Assembly: GCA_022225965.2 (NCBI GenBank)
Contig: JAKJXP020000001.1
Location: 806,001 to 870,000, forward strand
From: Diatrype stigma
Taxonomy: Eukaryota; Ascomycota; Sordariomycetes; Xylariales; Diatrypaceae
DNA length: 64,000 bases
Reading direction: 5' to 3'
The notes beneath the pieces were generated by a model, which did not search any database, was not told the DNA's origin, and saw nothing but the letters and a program-made list of their open reading frames with translations. A program made the translations under genes and the position numbers. Each line of letters starts with the position of its first letter. Position 1 is the stretch's first letter. This document shows positions 12,836 to 23,112 of the stretch, in pieces.

Positions 12836-15833
12836 CTACCAGTGCCGAACGCAGAGCAGATACTCGCTCATGGCCGTCAGCAGGTTCCACGCCTCCTTGC
12901 GCTTCATGTCCTCCTGCAGCGCGACGCGCTCGAGGGCCGACCGCCCGTTGAAGTACTTCCAGAAGACGGGCCAGGCCTTCTGGACCTTGAGGTTATTGGG
13001 GTGGTGGTTGTTGTGGTTGTGATTGCTGCCGTTGCCGTTGCTGTTGCCGTTGATATTATTGTTGTTATTGTTGTTGGAGTTGGCGTTGCTGTTAGCGGTG
13101 CTGTTGCCGTTGCTATTGCCGTTACTATTGTTGGTGTTGTGGTGGCTGCTGTTGTGGCTTTCGCCTCCTGCCCCGAACCGCCGCGCGATCGCGGACAGGT
13201 ACAGCGAGTCCTTGCCCGTCGCCTTCTTCGCGTCCACGATGACGTGCGGCGCCAGCCCCGCCAGGTGCGGCGCCTCGTTCAGCGACGGGTGCGCCGTCGC
13301 CACCGGCACCGGCTTCCGCGCGTGCGCCGCCGCCTTCTCCGCCGCCTCCCGGCTCGCCTTGTCCGCCATGCGCTCCAGGCGCGCCTTCTCCGCCACTTGC
13401 TCGCCGATCGTCGTTGTTTGCGCCATCGACGCTGTTGATAGGGTAGGTGAGGAGCGGTGGTGGTGGTGGTGGTCGCCGGAGGAGGAGGCCGTTAGGGGGC
13501 GCGAGGATGATGATGTTGATGGCGGTGGTGGTTCCATCATTACGGGCGATGTTAGGGATGATAATGAATGGATCGATGTCTCACCCGCCGCAAATCCAAA
13601 ACCACTAGCACCACCATTGTCGTCCGAGGTGGCCGTTACGGGCCTACTGGCGGCAGCGGCGGCGGCGGCAGCAGCAGACGCGGACACCGTAGCGGTCGAC
13701 GACGACGACGAATCCGGCGAAGAAGAGGCCGAGGCAGAAGCCAGGGTGGAGGCCGAGGTCGAAGCCTGCAGCAACAGCTGCTGCTGCTGCTGCTGCTGCC
13801 CCCTGAGCTCGTCGGCCTCGAGCTGGTACTCGACCTCGTAGAGGATCTCGGGCCAGACGACGACGTAGGCGAAGGTGCAGAGCTGGGTGACCCAGCCGCC
13901 GCGCAGCAGCCAGGCCAGCATGGCCAGGTAGGCCGGGCGGTGGTTCTTGCTGGGGGCGTGCCACTTGTACGGCCGCGGCGCGGCCGACAGGTCGGCCAGG
14001 AAGCCCGGGAGCGGCGGCGCCAGCGGGAAGGCCCGCGCCCACGCCTGGCTCGCCCGCGGCAGGCCCGCCGCGTCGCAGTTCGGCGACAGCACGTACACGT
14101 CCCGCGCGTGCAGCGGCGGGATCGCGATCGCGCGCCGCCAGAAGATGAAGTGCTGCGCGTACTTGCGCACTTGGGCCGGGGAGAGCGCGTTGCCGTGCCC
14201 GATCTGGTGGAATCTGTGTTGTAGTAGGTAAGGGGATCGATCAGTTAGCAAAGTTCATGGAAATGAGATATATGTACTACAACTAATTGATTGCTCGGGG
14301 GGGGGGGGGGTCGGTTGGGTTGTGTATATCATGTTTTACGATTCACAACTCACGATAAGGTCGGCCTCGAAAGGCGTACGAACTCGACCATGGCGGCCGT
14401 GGTGTCGTCGGTGTCGGCCTGGAGCTCGGCGACAATCTTCTTCTCGTCGCTCAGCAGCAGCAGGGCGAAGTTCTTGTCGAGGAAGCTGGGGTCGTCGATG
14501 TTCTCCTCCGCCACGAAGCTATGCGCCGTGGTGATCCAGAGGCCCCTGGATCCGGGCTCGTCGTCGGCCGGCAGGTCGGCCAGGCAGAACGGGGCCGGTA
14601 TCTGGACCGAGTGGGTCACGGCGCCCTCGGCCGTCTCCAGCTGCAGCGCGGCAATCTTGTTGTGCGATACCGCCTCGTATATATCCTGCATGGAAGCCGC
14701 CAGCGAAGAGACTTCGAGAACCTCCCGCCACAACGTGCTCATCTTGGTCCCTGAACCACATCGTGCGTTAGTTAGCATTCGCCATAGAGTGGGGTCAACT
14801 AGGCCCCTATTTATCTATCCGTCCTCCCATATAACGGTCAGGGGCACAACGCACTTGCTTCACGGCCTTTATCCTTCAGAGCCAGTATTTTCTTAGACTC
14901 CTTCCAGACAAAGTCACATCTCTGTTGGCTGTACTTGTAGGCCTTGTTGACCTTCTTGATGATGTGGAAATATAGAGTATCCACTAGCTCCCTGGCTTCG
15001 TGCTTCTTCGGGTTCAGTATGAAAACGAGGTTGAACATGGTCATTCCGCTCTTCTTCTCTTCGGCCTCGTCCGCTTGGTTCGGAGAGACGCCATCCTCCC
15101 CTGCGACTCTAGGCTCGGTTTGCGTTACGTCTGACGCGGGAGCGAGGGGAGTGTCACTCTTGTTTGCCGCATCCCCACTCTCCGGTGACTTTCCAGGCTG
15201 AGGCGGCGGCGGTTGCTGCTGTGATTGCTGCTGCGACTGCTGCTGCTGCTGCCGTTTCTTCTTCGTCTTCCTCCAGATGCCGTTCTCGGGTACAAAGACC
15301 GGATAGGATGCGCAGAAGAGCTGATCTAGGGAGACCTGGAAGCGCTTCTTGTGGAATGCGCGCGCGGGAGTCAACAAACTCTCGAGGTCCTTGGTAGGGA
15401 AGCCTGCGACGTGATCCCACGGAACGATGTGCGATCCACTGTCGGTCTCGAGATGATCATCGTGGTTCCAGTTCTGCAGGTCAACCGAACCGCGCACTGT
15501 CCCTCCCGCCTGTGCCTCGAGCGCAGAATAATACATGGGGTTCAAGAGCACGTCATCGTCGTCCACATCTTCATCGTCGTACTCGTCCTCATCGAGGGCA
15601 TTATAGCCGTCGTCGTAAGAACCGCCTTTTCTGTCGCCGGCGCCACTGTCGTCACCACCACCACCACCACCACCACCCCGTTCCTCTATGCGCGCTCCAC
15701 GTCGGGACCCGGTCCCTGTGTCGAGTATGCGAGGAGGGTAATGGAACACAAATTGCGGACCATCGCGGGACCTGTTAACAACCAAGGCTACGCCTAGGAA
15801 GTTGGAAGTGTTTGGGAGTACCGGCGATGCCAT
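12836..15833 (-). CDS. NPR3: Nitrogen permease regulator 3 (GATOR1/SEACIT subunit)
   Basis: Three exons on the minus strand: 15833-14855, 14750-14354 and 14213-12836, all in phase, giving 917 residues. The N-terminus (NFLGVALVVNRSRDGPQFVF) is the start of the longin-like Npr3 domain. Family blocks follow: PFxLGLPT-like positions, FNLVFILNP, TLYFHIIKKVNKAYKYSQQR, WREVLEVS, then FHQIGHGNALSPAQVRKYAQ and WRRAIAIPPLH. The C-terminal winged-helix block (AWPVFWKYFNGRSALERVAL ... LLTAMSEYLLCVRHW) closes the protein. Npr3 with Npr2 and Iml1 acts at the vacuole as the Rag-GTPase GAP complex that shuts down TORC1 on amino-acid starvation. The third exon carries large poly-Gln, poly-Ala, poly-Ser and poly-Asn tracts. 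The second intron (14353-14214) holds a pure 12-13 nt G run on the plus strand. Confidence 0.93.
13010..13145 (-). repeat. Poly-Asn-encoding codon repeat inside NPR3
   Basis: Tandem AAC/AAT codons interleaved with GGC and AGC on the minus strand encode an Asn/Gly/Ser tract of about 45 residues just before the C-terminal winged helix. Together with the poly-Gln run at 13770-13800 and poly-Ala near 13650-13675, this makes the exon unusually repetitive. Frame is kept throughout. Confidence 0.85.
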
Positions 15834-16633
15834 GAAACCTCCAATCGACGGACCTATCAGTAGTCACTGTATAGGTGGACTAAGACCTCGGTAGGTGGTA
15901 GATATGATGAACCCAGCTCATTTGCAACTGACCAATGCCTCCGTCGAAGTAGTGTGCCTAAACTTCGATGTTCACTTCGGGCATAGAAGTCAGGCAAAAG
16001 GCTATTTTCATTCAGGATACAACAGCAAATTCAACCTCGAAGTCTTGCCAGGTACAAGGTTGATTTACGAACAAGGACAATGCATTATACGGATATGAAG
16101 TATGAAGATACATACAAGTATCAGCTTGGCAAGGAACCGTTTAGTGCTCTCCAAGACTCCAACTAACCTTAGAAGTATAATTGACTATTATGTGGGTCAT
16201 CGATTGTGCATGCATTTGCTTTATAGCATGTGATAGGTACTATTAGGATAAAAAGTTGTCATGATGATTTTATAGTTATACAGGTTTCTGCATAAGTAAA
16301 TATAATCGTCGGTAGTCAAGACGATCAGCACTGGGAATATGGCAATGACTTCATGTTCAGGTCGTTCATCAGACTTCCCACTTCCACTCATTACTCAAAT
16401 ACCTAGTTCGTTATATGTGCAGTTGGGTATTCCAACATACTGTACGCGACAGTCACCAATCATTATATATACAACGCTAGAAGCCGGATGTCATTTCATG
16501 TCGTTCCAGTCATCCTTACATCTTCCGTCCCTGCCCTTATCCTGTTCTGTGTCCTGATTATATCAAAAACCTAGGCAGAGTAAACCTCCAAATCATGAGA
16601 TGCATCATGAGACGTTACTCCCATACCCAGGCA
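15834..16633. other. Intergenic region upstream of NPR3
   Basis: The stretch holds the NPR3 promoter (NPR3 reads leftward) and the 3' flank of the GPI-protein gene. It is fairly AT-rich from about 16100 to 16350. A 67-codon open frame at 15895-16098 has no splice or family support. Nothing else is seen. Confidence 0.5.
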
Positions 16634-17434
16634 TCACATCTGTCCGCCTAGAATTCCTAAGCCTAAGCCGGCAATAACCCCAGCTACGCAAACAGCAGTC
16701 TGTCTCGGTGCGGCATTCCCGCTACCGGCGATGCTCCCGTCTGTACACTGCGCCGTCTGGAAGTCATGGCACGCTTCGGACGAGAGGCTAGAGCAGATGG
16801 ACGTAGCACTCGCCGTCGGGACTGTGGCATGCGTTGGCGCCACCGTCGTTCCTCCGCCTCCCGGGACGACGACCGTGACGCCGTACCCGCCCCCTGACCC
16901 AGCCAGGCCCGACGTGCAAGCGGCGTAGTTCTCCGAGCACTGGTTCAGGGCTACCGTGCAGGCCCCGCTGTCAGGGAACGTGGTCGGTATGTACGGGAAG
17001 GCGAAGTAGCTGTTCGGCACGAAAGATGCCGCCGTGGTTGGCGTCGCCCCTGGCGTGGTTCCTGCTGCCCCGGTGCATACAGCCCTAGATTCCCACCAAA
17101 AAACCCGTTGTCAGTTCACATGCGGCGAATGCGCATATTTGGTGCGAATGCAAATTTAGAGGCGGGGGGCGAGGGTATCTTACCCGGACGGACAGCACGC
17201 TACTTGATTGCTCTTGTCTAGCGAGCATTTTGTGCCCGTGGCGCAACACGTCCCGGCAAATGCTGAGCCTTGATCCTCACAACTGAAGAAGTTTGCCGGG
17301 CAACTCACGTCTCGCGCTTGTATCGGCGAATATGCGGAATAGTCCAGCGGCGAGGGGAACCCAGCCATTGTGAGTGTTGGCGATATCATTGCAAACAGGC
17401 CCAGCACAGCATGGCTGCGAAGCCTTAACTGCAT
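16634..17434 (-). CDS. Secreted, probably GPI-anchored cysteine-rich protein
   Basis: Two exons on the minus strand, 17434-17184 and 17084-16634, with an intron starting GTAAGA and ending CTAG, give 233 residues. The N-terminus MQLRLRSHAVLGLFAMISPT is a signal peptide with likely cleavage near Ala-Gly. A Cys-rich segment of eight cysteines follows (SCPANFF, CCATGTKC, ACCPSG), then a Thr-rich spacer. A second Cys set (CTVALNQCSENYAACTSG) leads to a Gly/Thr linker and SEACHDFQTAQC. The chain ends in a small-residue site (GSGNAAPR) and a hydrophobic tail, the usual GPI signal. It is probably a plasma-membrane or wall protein common in filamentous ascomycetes; I do not recognise a characterised member. 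The frame is open upstream of 17434, but this ATG places the signal peptide at the terminus. Confidence 0.85.
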
Positions 17435-18542
17435 CTTCCCGCCTACTACTTTTTGCGTGCGTACTCTATCTGGAGCTGCCGAGCAGGAGACTCTCCCGAG
17501 ATCTGCCACGTAGATATGATAAACAACGTAGGGCGCCGCATAGATATCAGGTTTGCCGTCGCAACCGTTGTAATCGGGGCGTCTGGTAATGAGCGATCTA
17601 GCTTCACCGCTTCTACCGGTGTTGCGATCGTAATCGGTGGTGTAACTGGTGGTGACTAAGTTGGAGGAAATCCGCCCTACCGCACCTATCGTAAGGTCAG
17701 GTATATAGAAATTACAGTGCTCGTATGCCCCTGAGATGATGAGTAAACACTTTAAAAGCTGGTGAATAAATCGATACGCAAAGTTGTTTCGATGCAGTAC
17801 TCGGTTGTCTAGTAATCAAATTGCAATCTATCAATCAATCAATTTCACCAAATCAATCGATAGCGACAGCTCAGCTAGCCGCTCCAGAATACGAAGATTA
17901 GCATGATGTCAAAAAGGCGCTCGTTAGCCCAGCAACGAACCACAGGCCTGAGTGCGTCCCAATATGTACATACAATGCCTACCCGGTAGGTGGGGTGTGG
18001 GGAAGGCGGTCGATGCCGCTTGCCTGGCTAAAGTTAGCACGTTGTTAGATAGGAACTATAGGTACCTGTAGCCTCACCCAGCCTGCCAGCCCACGAGTTG
18101 TTCAGGCATTAAGTTTTAACAGCTCTGTATGTATGTACAGTATGTATGTACATACAAGTACAGGTCTGTATGTTATGTATAGACTAGAAACCATAGGTTG
18201 ACAAACATGATTGATTTTGTTTCCATTGCAACCTGAAGACAATACGAATACGGATGTTTTGAATGGGTAAGTATTACATGATCTGTAATGCCGAGTCATG
18301 CTGAGTTTGCACAGTGCTAACTACCTGTAGTATACACGGCTAGATCTTTTTCGGTATCTAGTGATATCTTAGTAATCTTAGTACCTTCTGGTCTTAGTAC
18401 CTTCTGGATCTCATGATTTATGATCAGGTTTAACTATCAGGACACATAAAGCCGACAACTCCTTTACACTTAAGCATTACCATCACCATCACCACTTTTG
18501 GTCAAGTTCCCGGCTAGTTCGAATCGCTTAATAAACTTCTGA
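17435..18542. other. Divergent intergenic region, GPI gene / COX19
   Basis: This divergent promoter region contains ATGT/GTAC repeats at 18126-18165 and TCAATCAATC repeats near 17830. No gene is seen. Confidence 0.5.
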
Positions 18543-19060
18543 ATGAGTTCCTTCGGAAGCCCGGGTTCGGGTCCCTATACTGGGAAGCCTACCCCGTATG
18601 CCAATGATAACCCCATAACCCCCTATTGGGTTCCATGATAGCGTTGCTGATTGACCTGAACGATTTAGACCCGAGCGTGGAAGCTTTCCTTTAGACCACG
18701 ACGGTCAGTCAATATAACATCTCGCCGATGGCCATCAAGCTAATCGTTCATGTCCCTGAAGGTGAATGTAAAGATGTCATGGCTACCTACCTTGCATGCA
18801 TCAAGAAGGTTAGGGGGGTCAACGATGAGCAGTGTCGGAACCTCGCCAAGTCGTATCTCGCCTGCCGCATGGAGAGGTAAGCCCCCCAAAGACCTCGCTG
18901 TAGGTTGCTTGGGTTATACTTTGACCAAACTAACCTCTCTGCTAGGAATCTCATGGCAAAGGACGACTTCAAGAATCTAGGCTTCCGTGAGGTTCCGAAG
19001 CCAGCACCCCCGAGTTCTCAAGAGCCCGAACAGGGTGTAAAGGGCGAGTTGAGGTGGTAG
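18543..19060 (+). CDS. COX19: Cox19, cytochrome c oxidase assembly factor
   Basis: Four exons, 18543-18595, 18669-18703, 18762-18876 and 18946-19060, give 105 residues in continuous frame. The N-terminus MSSFGSPGSGPYTGKPTPPE and then RGSFPLDHDGEC are typical of fungal Cox19. The twin CX9C motifs are exact: C-KDVMATYLA-C and C-RNLAKSYLA-C, followed by RMERNLMAKDDFKNLGF. Cox19 sits in the mitochondrial intermembrane space, is imported by the Mia40 disulfide relay, and supports copper delivery to cytochrome oxidase through Cox11. Exon 2 is only 35 nt, so automated prediction may miss it. The acceptor before exon 3 is AAG with a GCTAATC branch site 17-20 nt upstream. An ATG at 18728 opens the same frame but would lose the conserved N-terminus. 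Confidence 0.93.
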
Positions 19061-19797
19061 CTAGACATATTATAGGCAAGCACATAACGCTGTTTTATGT
19101 CTCCCCATCTAGAGGTTCTAATGCCTGGCTTTTGCGAAACGTCCGAAGGGAACAAACCACCCTCGTGACGAAACAGCCGCTGGTTTATGATGCCGCCATA
19201 AGGAAAAGAAGGGTTTGAGGAAGGTGGCAGAATCCGGCGACCTCTTCCCATGAAGCGGCTGTCTATTGTTGAGTTCATCCCTTCGATAGGATATCAAGCG
19301 GAGACACATGAGATACAAGCCTCTAGCTAGGTTGCCCGTGCCACTGGTATACCGCGACAAGCTGCATCCTTCATTGCCAACATAGCCCTTAGTCAGCAAC
19401 CTATTTGCATCAAGGACATGGGCAAGAGCGGAAATACCTGATTATTATTATTCCCGATTTCTCTAGCCACGGCAAGCTTATAATATGCTAGACTAGTTAG
19501 AATAGGGGCTTGGGGATTATCACCATGCTCTCTCTGTCTTGACATGCAGGCTATTATTACCCCAGCTTTATTTCCGCCTCCGATTCGGCGTTGGAGTTGT
19601 GGGCGGGCTCACTTACGGGTCTAGAATCCACAACCGAGAGTCGGACCTCCAACTTGGAAAGTCCCGAAGTCTATAATATGTATGCTACAGTACTATCCAG
19701 GGCAATTTACATCTGAAGCTATATATGTCATTGGCTATTCTGCTCAAGATCTCCTAACGCAATCCATGAATGCTTGTGTAGAGACTAATACTTGACC
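19061..19797. other. Intergenic region upstream of the CoA-ligase fusion
   Basis: This is the COX19 3' flank plus the promoter of the fusion gene. No TATA-like element or other gene can be supported. ATT and TAT repeats occur near 19440-19500. Confidence 0.5.
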
Positions 19798-22677
19798 ATG
19801 GCGTTGCGTAATATCTGCCGGTTTCGTGCTATAGGGCACCGGCGCGTGTTGCTGCCAAACCTTACAGCTCGGAAGTTTAGTAGTAGCCAAAACGGTTACG
19901 ACTCAACCCTGAATAACTTGAAAATCGGCAAGCATACCCGCGTCATTTTTCAAGGATTTACAGGTAAGGGTGATCATACGCAGACCTCGCTGGTACCACA
20001 GCAGCTAACACACGGACAGGACGACAGGCAGGATTCCACACATCACGGTGAAGTTGAAGAGCATCTAGCTGATTCCCTCCCAGGCAACCGCCAACGCTAG
20101 GGAGTCCTTGGAATGGGGGACGAACATCGTGGGTGGCGTCACCCCAGGCCGAGAGGGTGAGCATCTCGGCTTGCCCGTTCTGCCCACTGTTCGAAAGGCA
20201 GGGTCCCTTCTGTACTGCAGCTTGTATCGTTCAGAGAGCTAACAGCAACCAGGCCATGGAAGTGCTCAAACCTGATGCCACGGGTATATATGTCGCCTCG
20301 CATCAGGCCACTGCTGCGATAGAAGAGGCCATTGAAGCAGAAGTCCCGCTCATTGTTGCTGTAGCTGAGCGTAAGTAATCCCCATGCCTCTACCTCTACT
20401 ACTCGTAAGCTTGTGCCATATTCTATCCGCCTTATGGTGTTGCCACATCTATATGTGTTCCTAGAGCCTTGTATGTCTTCTAAACAGCCAGGCACTGATT
20501 CCGAGAACAGATATCCCTCTTCACGACTTCCTCCGTGTAAGCCGTGGAGCCGTTGATGCGAGGCTTTGATAGCATGCAATTCGAAGCTAATTCTTAGGAA
20601 GATACACTCTATTTTAAGAACGCAATCTGCGTCTAGGCTGGTTGGGGCAAATTCGCCGGGCATTATATCGGCAGTAGGAAAGTGTAGAATAGGTAGGTGA
20701 ACAACATGCGAGTCTTATAGGGTGAGCAAAAGCTCACAATACCCAACTATAGGTTTTCAACCACTATCGTGCTTTTCTCCAGGCCGTGTCGGCATTGTAG
20801 CGAGATCGGGAACCCTGAGCTACGAGGGTAAGTTTGTGCTATTTGGAGCCACCAAGAATCTCCAGTTCTGACGTGCTACGCTATAGCTGCTGGATCTACA
20901 CTCAGAGCTGGGTTGGGGCAAAGCATGGTAATCGGAGTGGGCGGTGATGTTTTGCCCGGGACGACAATACTCGATGGTCTACGGGTCCTGGTTGATGACG
21001 AAGACACGGAGGCGATCGCACTAATTGGCGAAATTGGTGGTGATGCTGAGGTAGAAGCAGCTAGCTGGATCAAAGAGTATCGAGCGCAGAGCCAAAACCC
21101 CAAGTAAGTACCTAGCTACGGAAAACATGAACGAGGGTCTTTGACTAACAATCGTGCGATATGTAGGTCTATAGCTGCTCTAGTTGGTGGCATTCACGCC
21201 GCCCCTGGTCGTATCATGGGTCATGCGGGAGCCTTTACACTTCCTGGTGAGCCTTCCGCTTTGGCCAAAGTCGAAGCGTTGAAGGCAGCCGGGGCAACTA
21301 TCGTCAACCATCCTTCAAGGTTCGGGCCAGTATTGAAGACACTTCTATCTAGCTCCACCCCCAGGACATCTGGAATTCCGGCCTCCGGCACTTACTCCCA
21401 ACAGCGAGAGATACACACCGTCTCGCGCCGGGCCAGTCTGCTACCCAAGACATCTCAGTATGCAGCTCTGGTCCAGAAGCGGACCATTTACTTGGCTCAG
21501 AACACTGCGTTTGACCTCATACGCCAGCGTGGTGTTAATGTGTCTGAGCAAGGCCATCCAGAAAAGCAGCGATTTATAGCAGTAAGCATCGATAGATCTA
21601 CTTCCAGGCCCTGTGTAGTTGCTGCTTCGAGCCTGGATACAGCTTCACTCCGAAAATTTGGCTTCAACTACGGCACAGGGGCTCGAGATCTACCTATCTC
21701 AGACATCTACAGGCAGCTAGGGTTGAGTGGTAGCTCAACCGACTCACTTCGTAAGGTGCTCAACGGGATGATCGACCTATTCTTTGAGAAGGAAGCCTTC
21801 CTACTAGAGACGCAAATCGTCGAGAACGGAGAGAATGTTGAAATTGTGGCCGCTCGTTTTGGCTTCGATGATGCGGCTTTCCGAAGCTGCGGGCGGCAAG
21901 GCGACATCCAGGAACTGAGAGATACCAGTAGTGAGGAGGCAGCCGAGGTCGAGGCCGAGAAAGACGGTATCGTCTACATCAAACTGGATGGGAACATCGG
22001 TACACTGGTGAACGGCGCTGGCTTGGCCATGAACACCGTGGACGCCCTCGCCGATGCCGGTGGCCGCGCTGCGAACTTCTTGGACACCGGGGGCAAGGCC
22101 ACCAGCGCGACGGTGAAGAAGAGCTTTCAGGTTATCCTAACGAATCCCAAAGTCAAGGCGAGTCTAGAGAAGCACCCCCCCTACCCTTATTATGTTATTG
22201 ATTATAAAGGACGGTGGCTGACAACACCAACCAATGCAGTGCATCTTCGTCAATATCTTCGGCGGTTTGACACTGGGTGACATGATTGCTCGCGGGGTTC
22301 TCCTGGCGTTCCAAGACTTACAGATGTCTGTGCCTGTTGTGGTTCGTATCCGAGGAAGTTGTACGTGCAAAACAATACGCCTTTTCTTAAAGCTGTATAT
22401 CGATCACTGCTAACATAACGATAGAGTCAACCTCCCATCCCTTTCCATCCCATCCTAATCATCCATATTCCACTTGTCCCTGTAAACACTCCTCCGAGTG
22501 TGGTGGAAAGAACATTGATGATATAAAATGCATAGTCTTCGCATGACATACTAATCCGTAGCAGCAAACGAAAAGGAAGGCCAGAGGATTATCGCAGAGA
22601 GTGGACTACCACTCTTTGCTTTCGATGACTTTGACCAAGCGGCCTCGAAAGCGATTGAACTGGCGGATAGGCCATGA
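19798..22677 (+). CDS. Succinyl-CoA ligase alpha-beta fusion protein (beta part reduced)
   Basis: Ten exons: 19798-19992, 20084-20197, 20253-20370, 20511-20536, 20602-20692, 20753-20827, 20887-21103, 21167-22157, 22240-22360 and 22565-22677, giving 686 residues. After a presequence-like start ([16 protein letters not shown]), residues 45-339 form a complete alpha subunit. It includes the CoA-binding [40 protein letters not shown] and the phospho-histidine loop [10 protein letters not shown] (His near 298). A linker of about 45 residues, itself rich in Arg and Ser like a second presequence, leads to a beta-type domain. That domain starts like a normal beta subunit ([20 protein letters not shown]) but jumps to FIAVSIDRS, losing most of the nucleotide-binding half. 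The CoA-ligase lobe is well kept ([39 protein letters not shown]). Introns at 20198 and 22158 start with GC. The first junction is uncertain. The normal reaction would be succinate + CoA + NTP; the real substrate is unknown. Confidence 0.8.
20198..20252 (+). other. GC-AG intron
   Basis: The protein frame (PTVRK to AMEVLKPD) requires removal of this 55 nt piece. It begins GCAGGG and ends CAACCAG, with a GCTAAC branch site about ten bases before the acceptor. The only GT alternative would be a 43 nt intron with a poor donor. Confidence 0.6.
22158..22239 (+). other. GC-AG intron
   Basis: The reading NPKVK to CIFVNIFGG needs this 82 nt piece removed in phase 0. It begins GCGAGT after AAG and ends AATGCAG, with GGCTGAC as branch site near 22216. 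No GT donor nearby keeps the frame. Confidence 0.65.
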
Positions 22678-23112
22678 TCAGGAGCCAGCAGATGTGCGGT
22701 CTCAGTTGAGAGGATGCTAGACACATGCTCAAAACAAGCAATCTCGTGTGTTTGTAGTGGCTGTGACTGTGAACGGGGCCTTCGAACAACTTAGTTCAAA
22801 TTTCACCATTATCTCATCTAACATATATTATACACGTTGTATAGCCCAAAGATCTCTAACTTTCGGAAACCTTCGGCGAGGTTCGGCGCTTTGGCTGGTC
22901 TCCTGTAAGGTATGGTCCAACGATGATACCACGCCATCATCACGAATAGCCAATTCTCGTTGGCGCTTGTCCACTATGGTGTTTACGTCTATTAGTAAGG
23001 TATTCCCGAAGGGATTTGTTACTCGGAAAGAACAAAAACACCGAGATATGCTTGAGGGGGGGTGTAAAAAACTTCAGATATAGGATAGAGTAATTAAGTC
23101 TTGTAAACAGAG
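22678..23112. other. Short convergent spacer between fusion gene and transporter
   Basis: The spacer is 435 nt between two stop codons facing each other. It would hold both 3' UTRs. It contains no third gene. Confidence 0.6.

Noticed and set aside
12770..13841. Long plus-strand open frames rich in Leu, Val and Arg
   Set aside because: They are antisense shadows of the repetitive, GC-rich NPR3 third exon; the minus strand has the conserved protein and splice sites.
14291..15797. Plus-strand frames of 75-200 codons opposite NPR3 exons 1 and 2
   Set aside because: The minus strand encodes the recognisable Npr3 blocks in phase; the plus frames have no family resemblance.
22748..23083. Open frame in the spacer between the fusion gene and the transporter
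   Set aside because: It starts at a non-ATG codon, lies in shared 3' flanks and resembles no protein.
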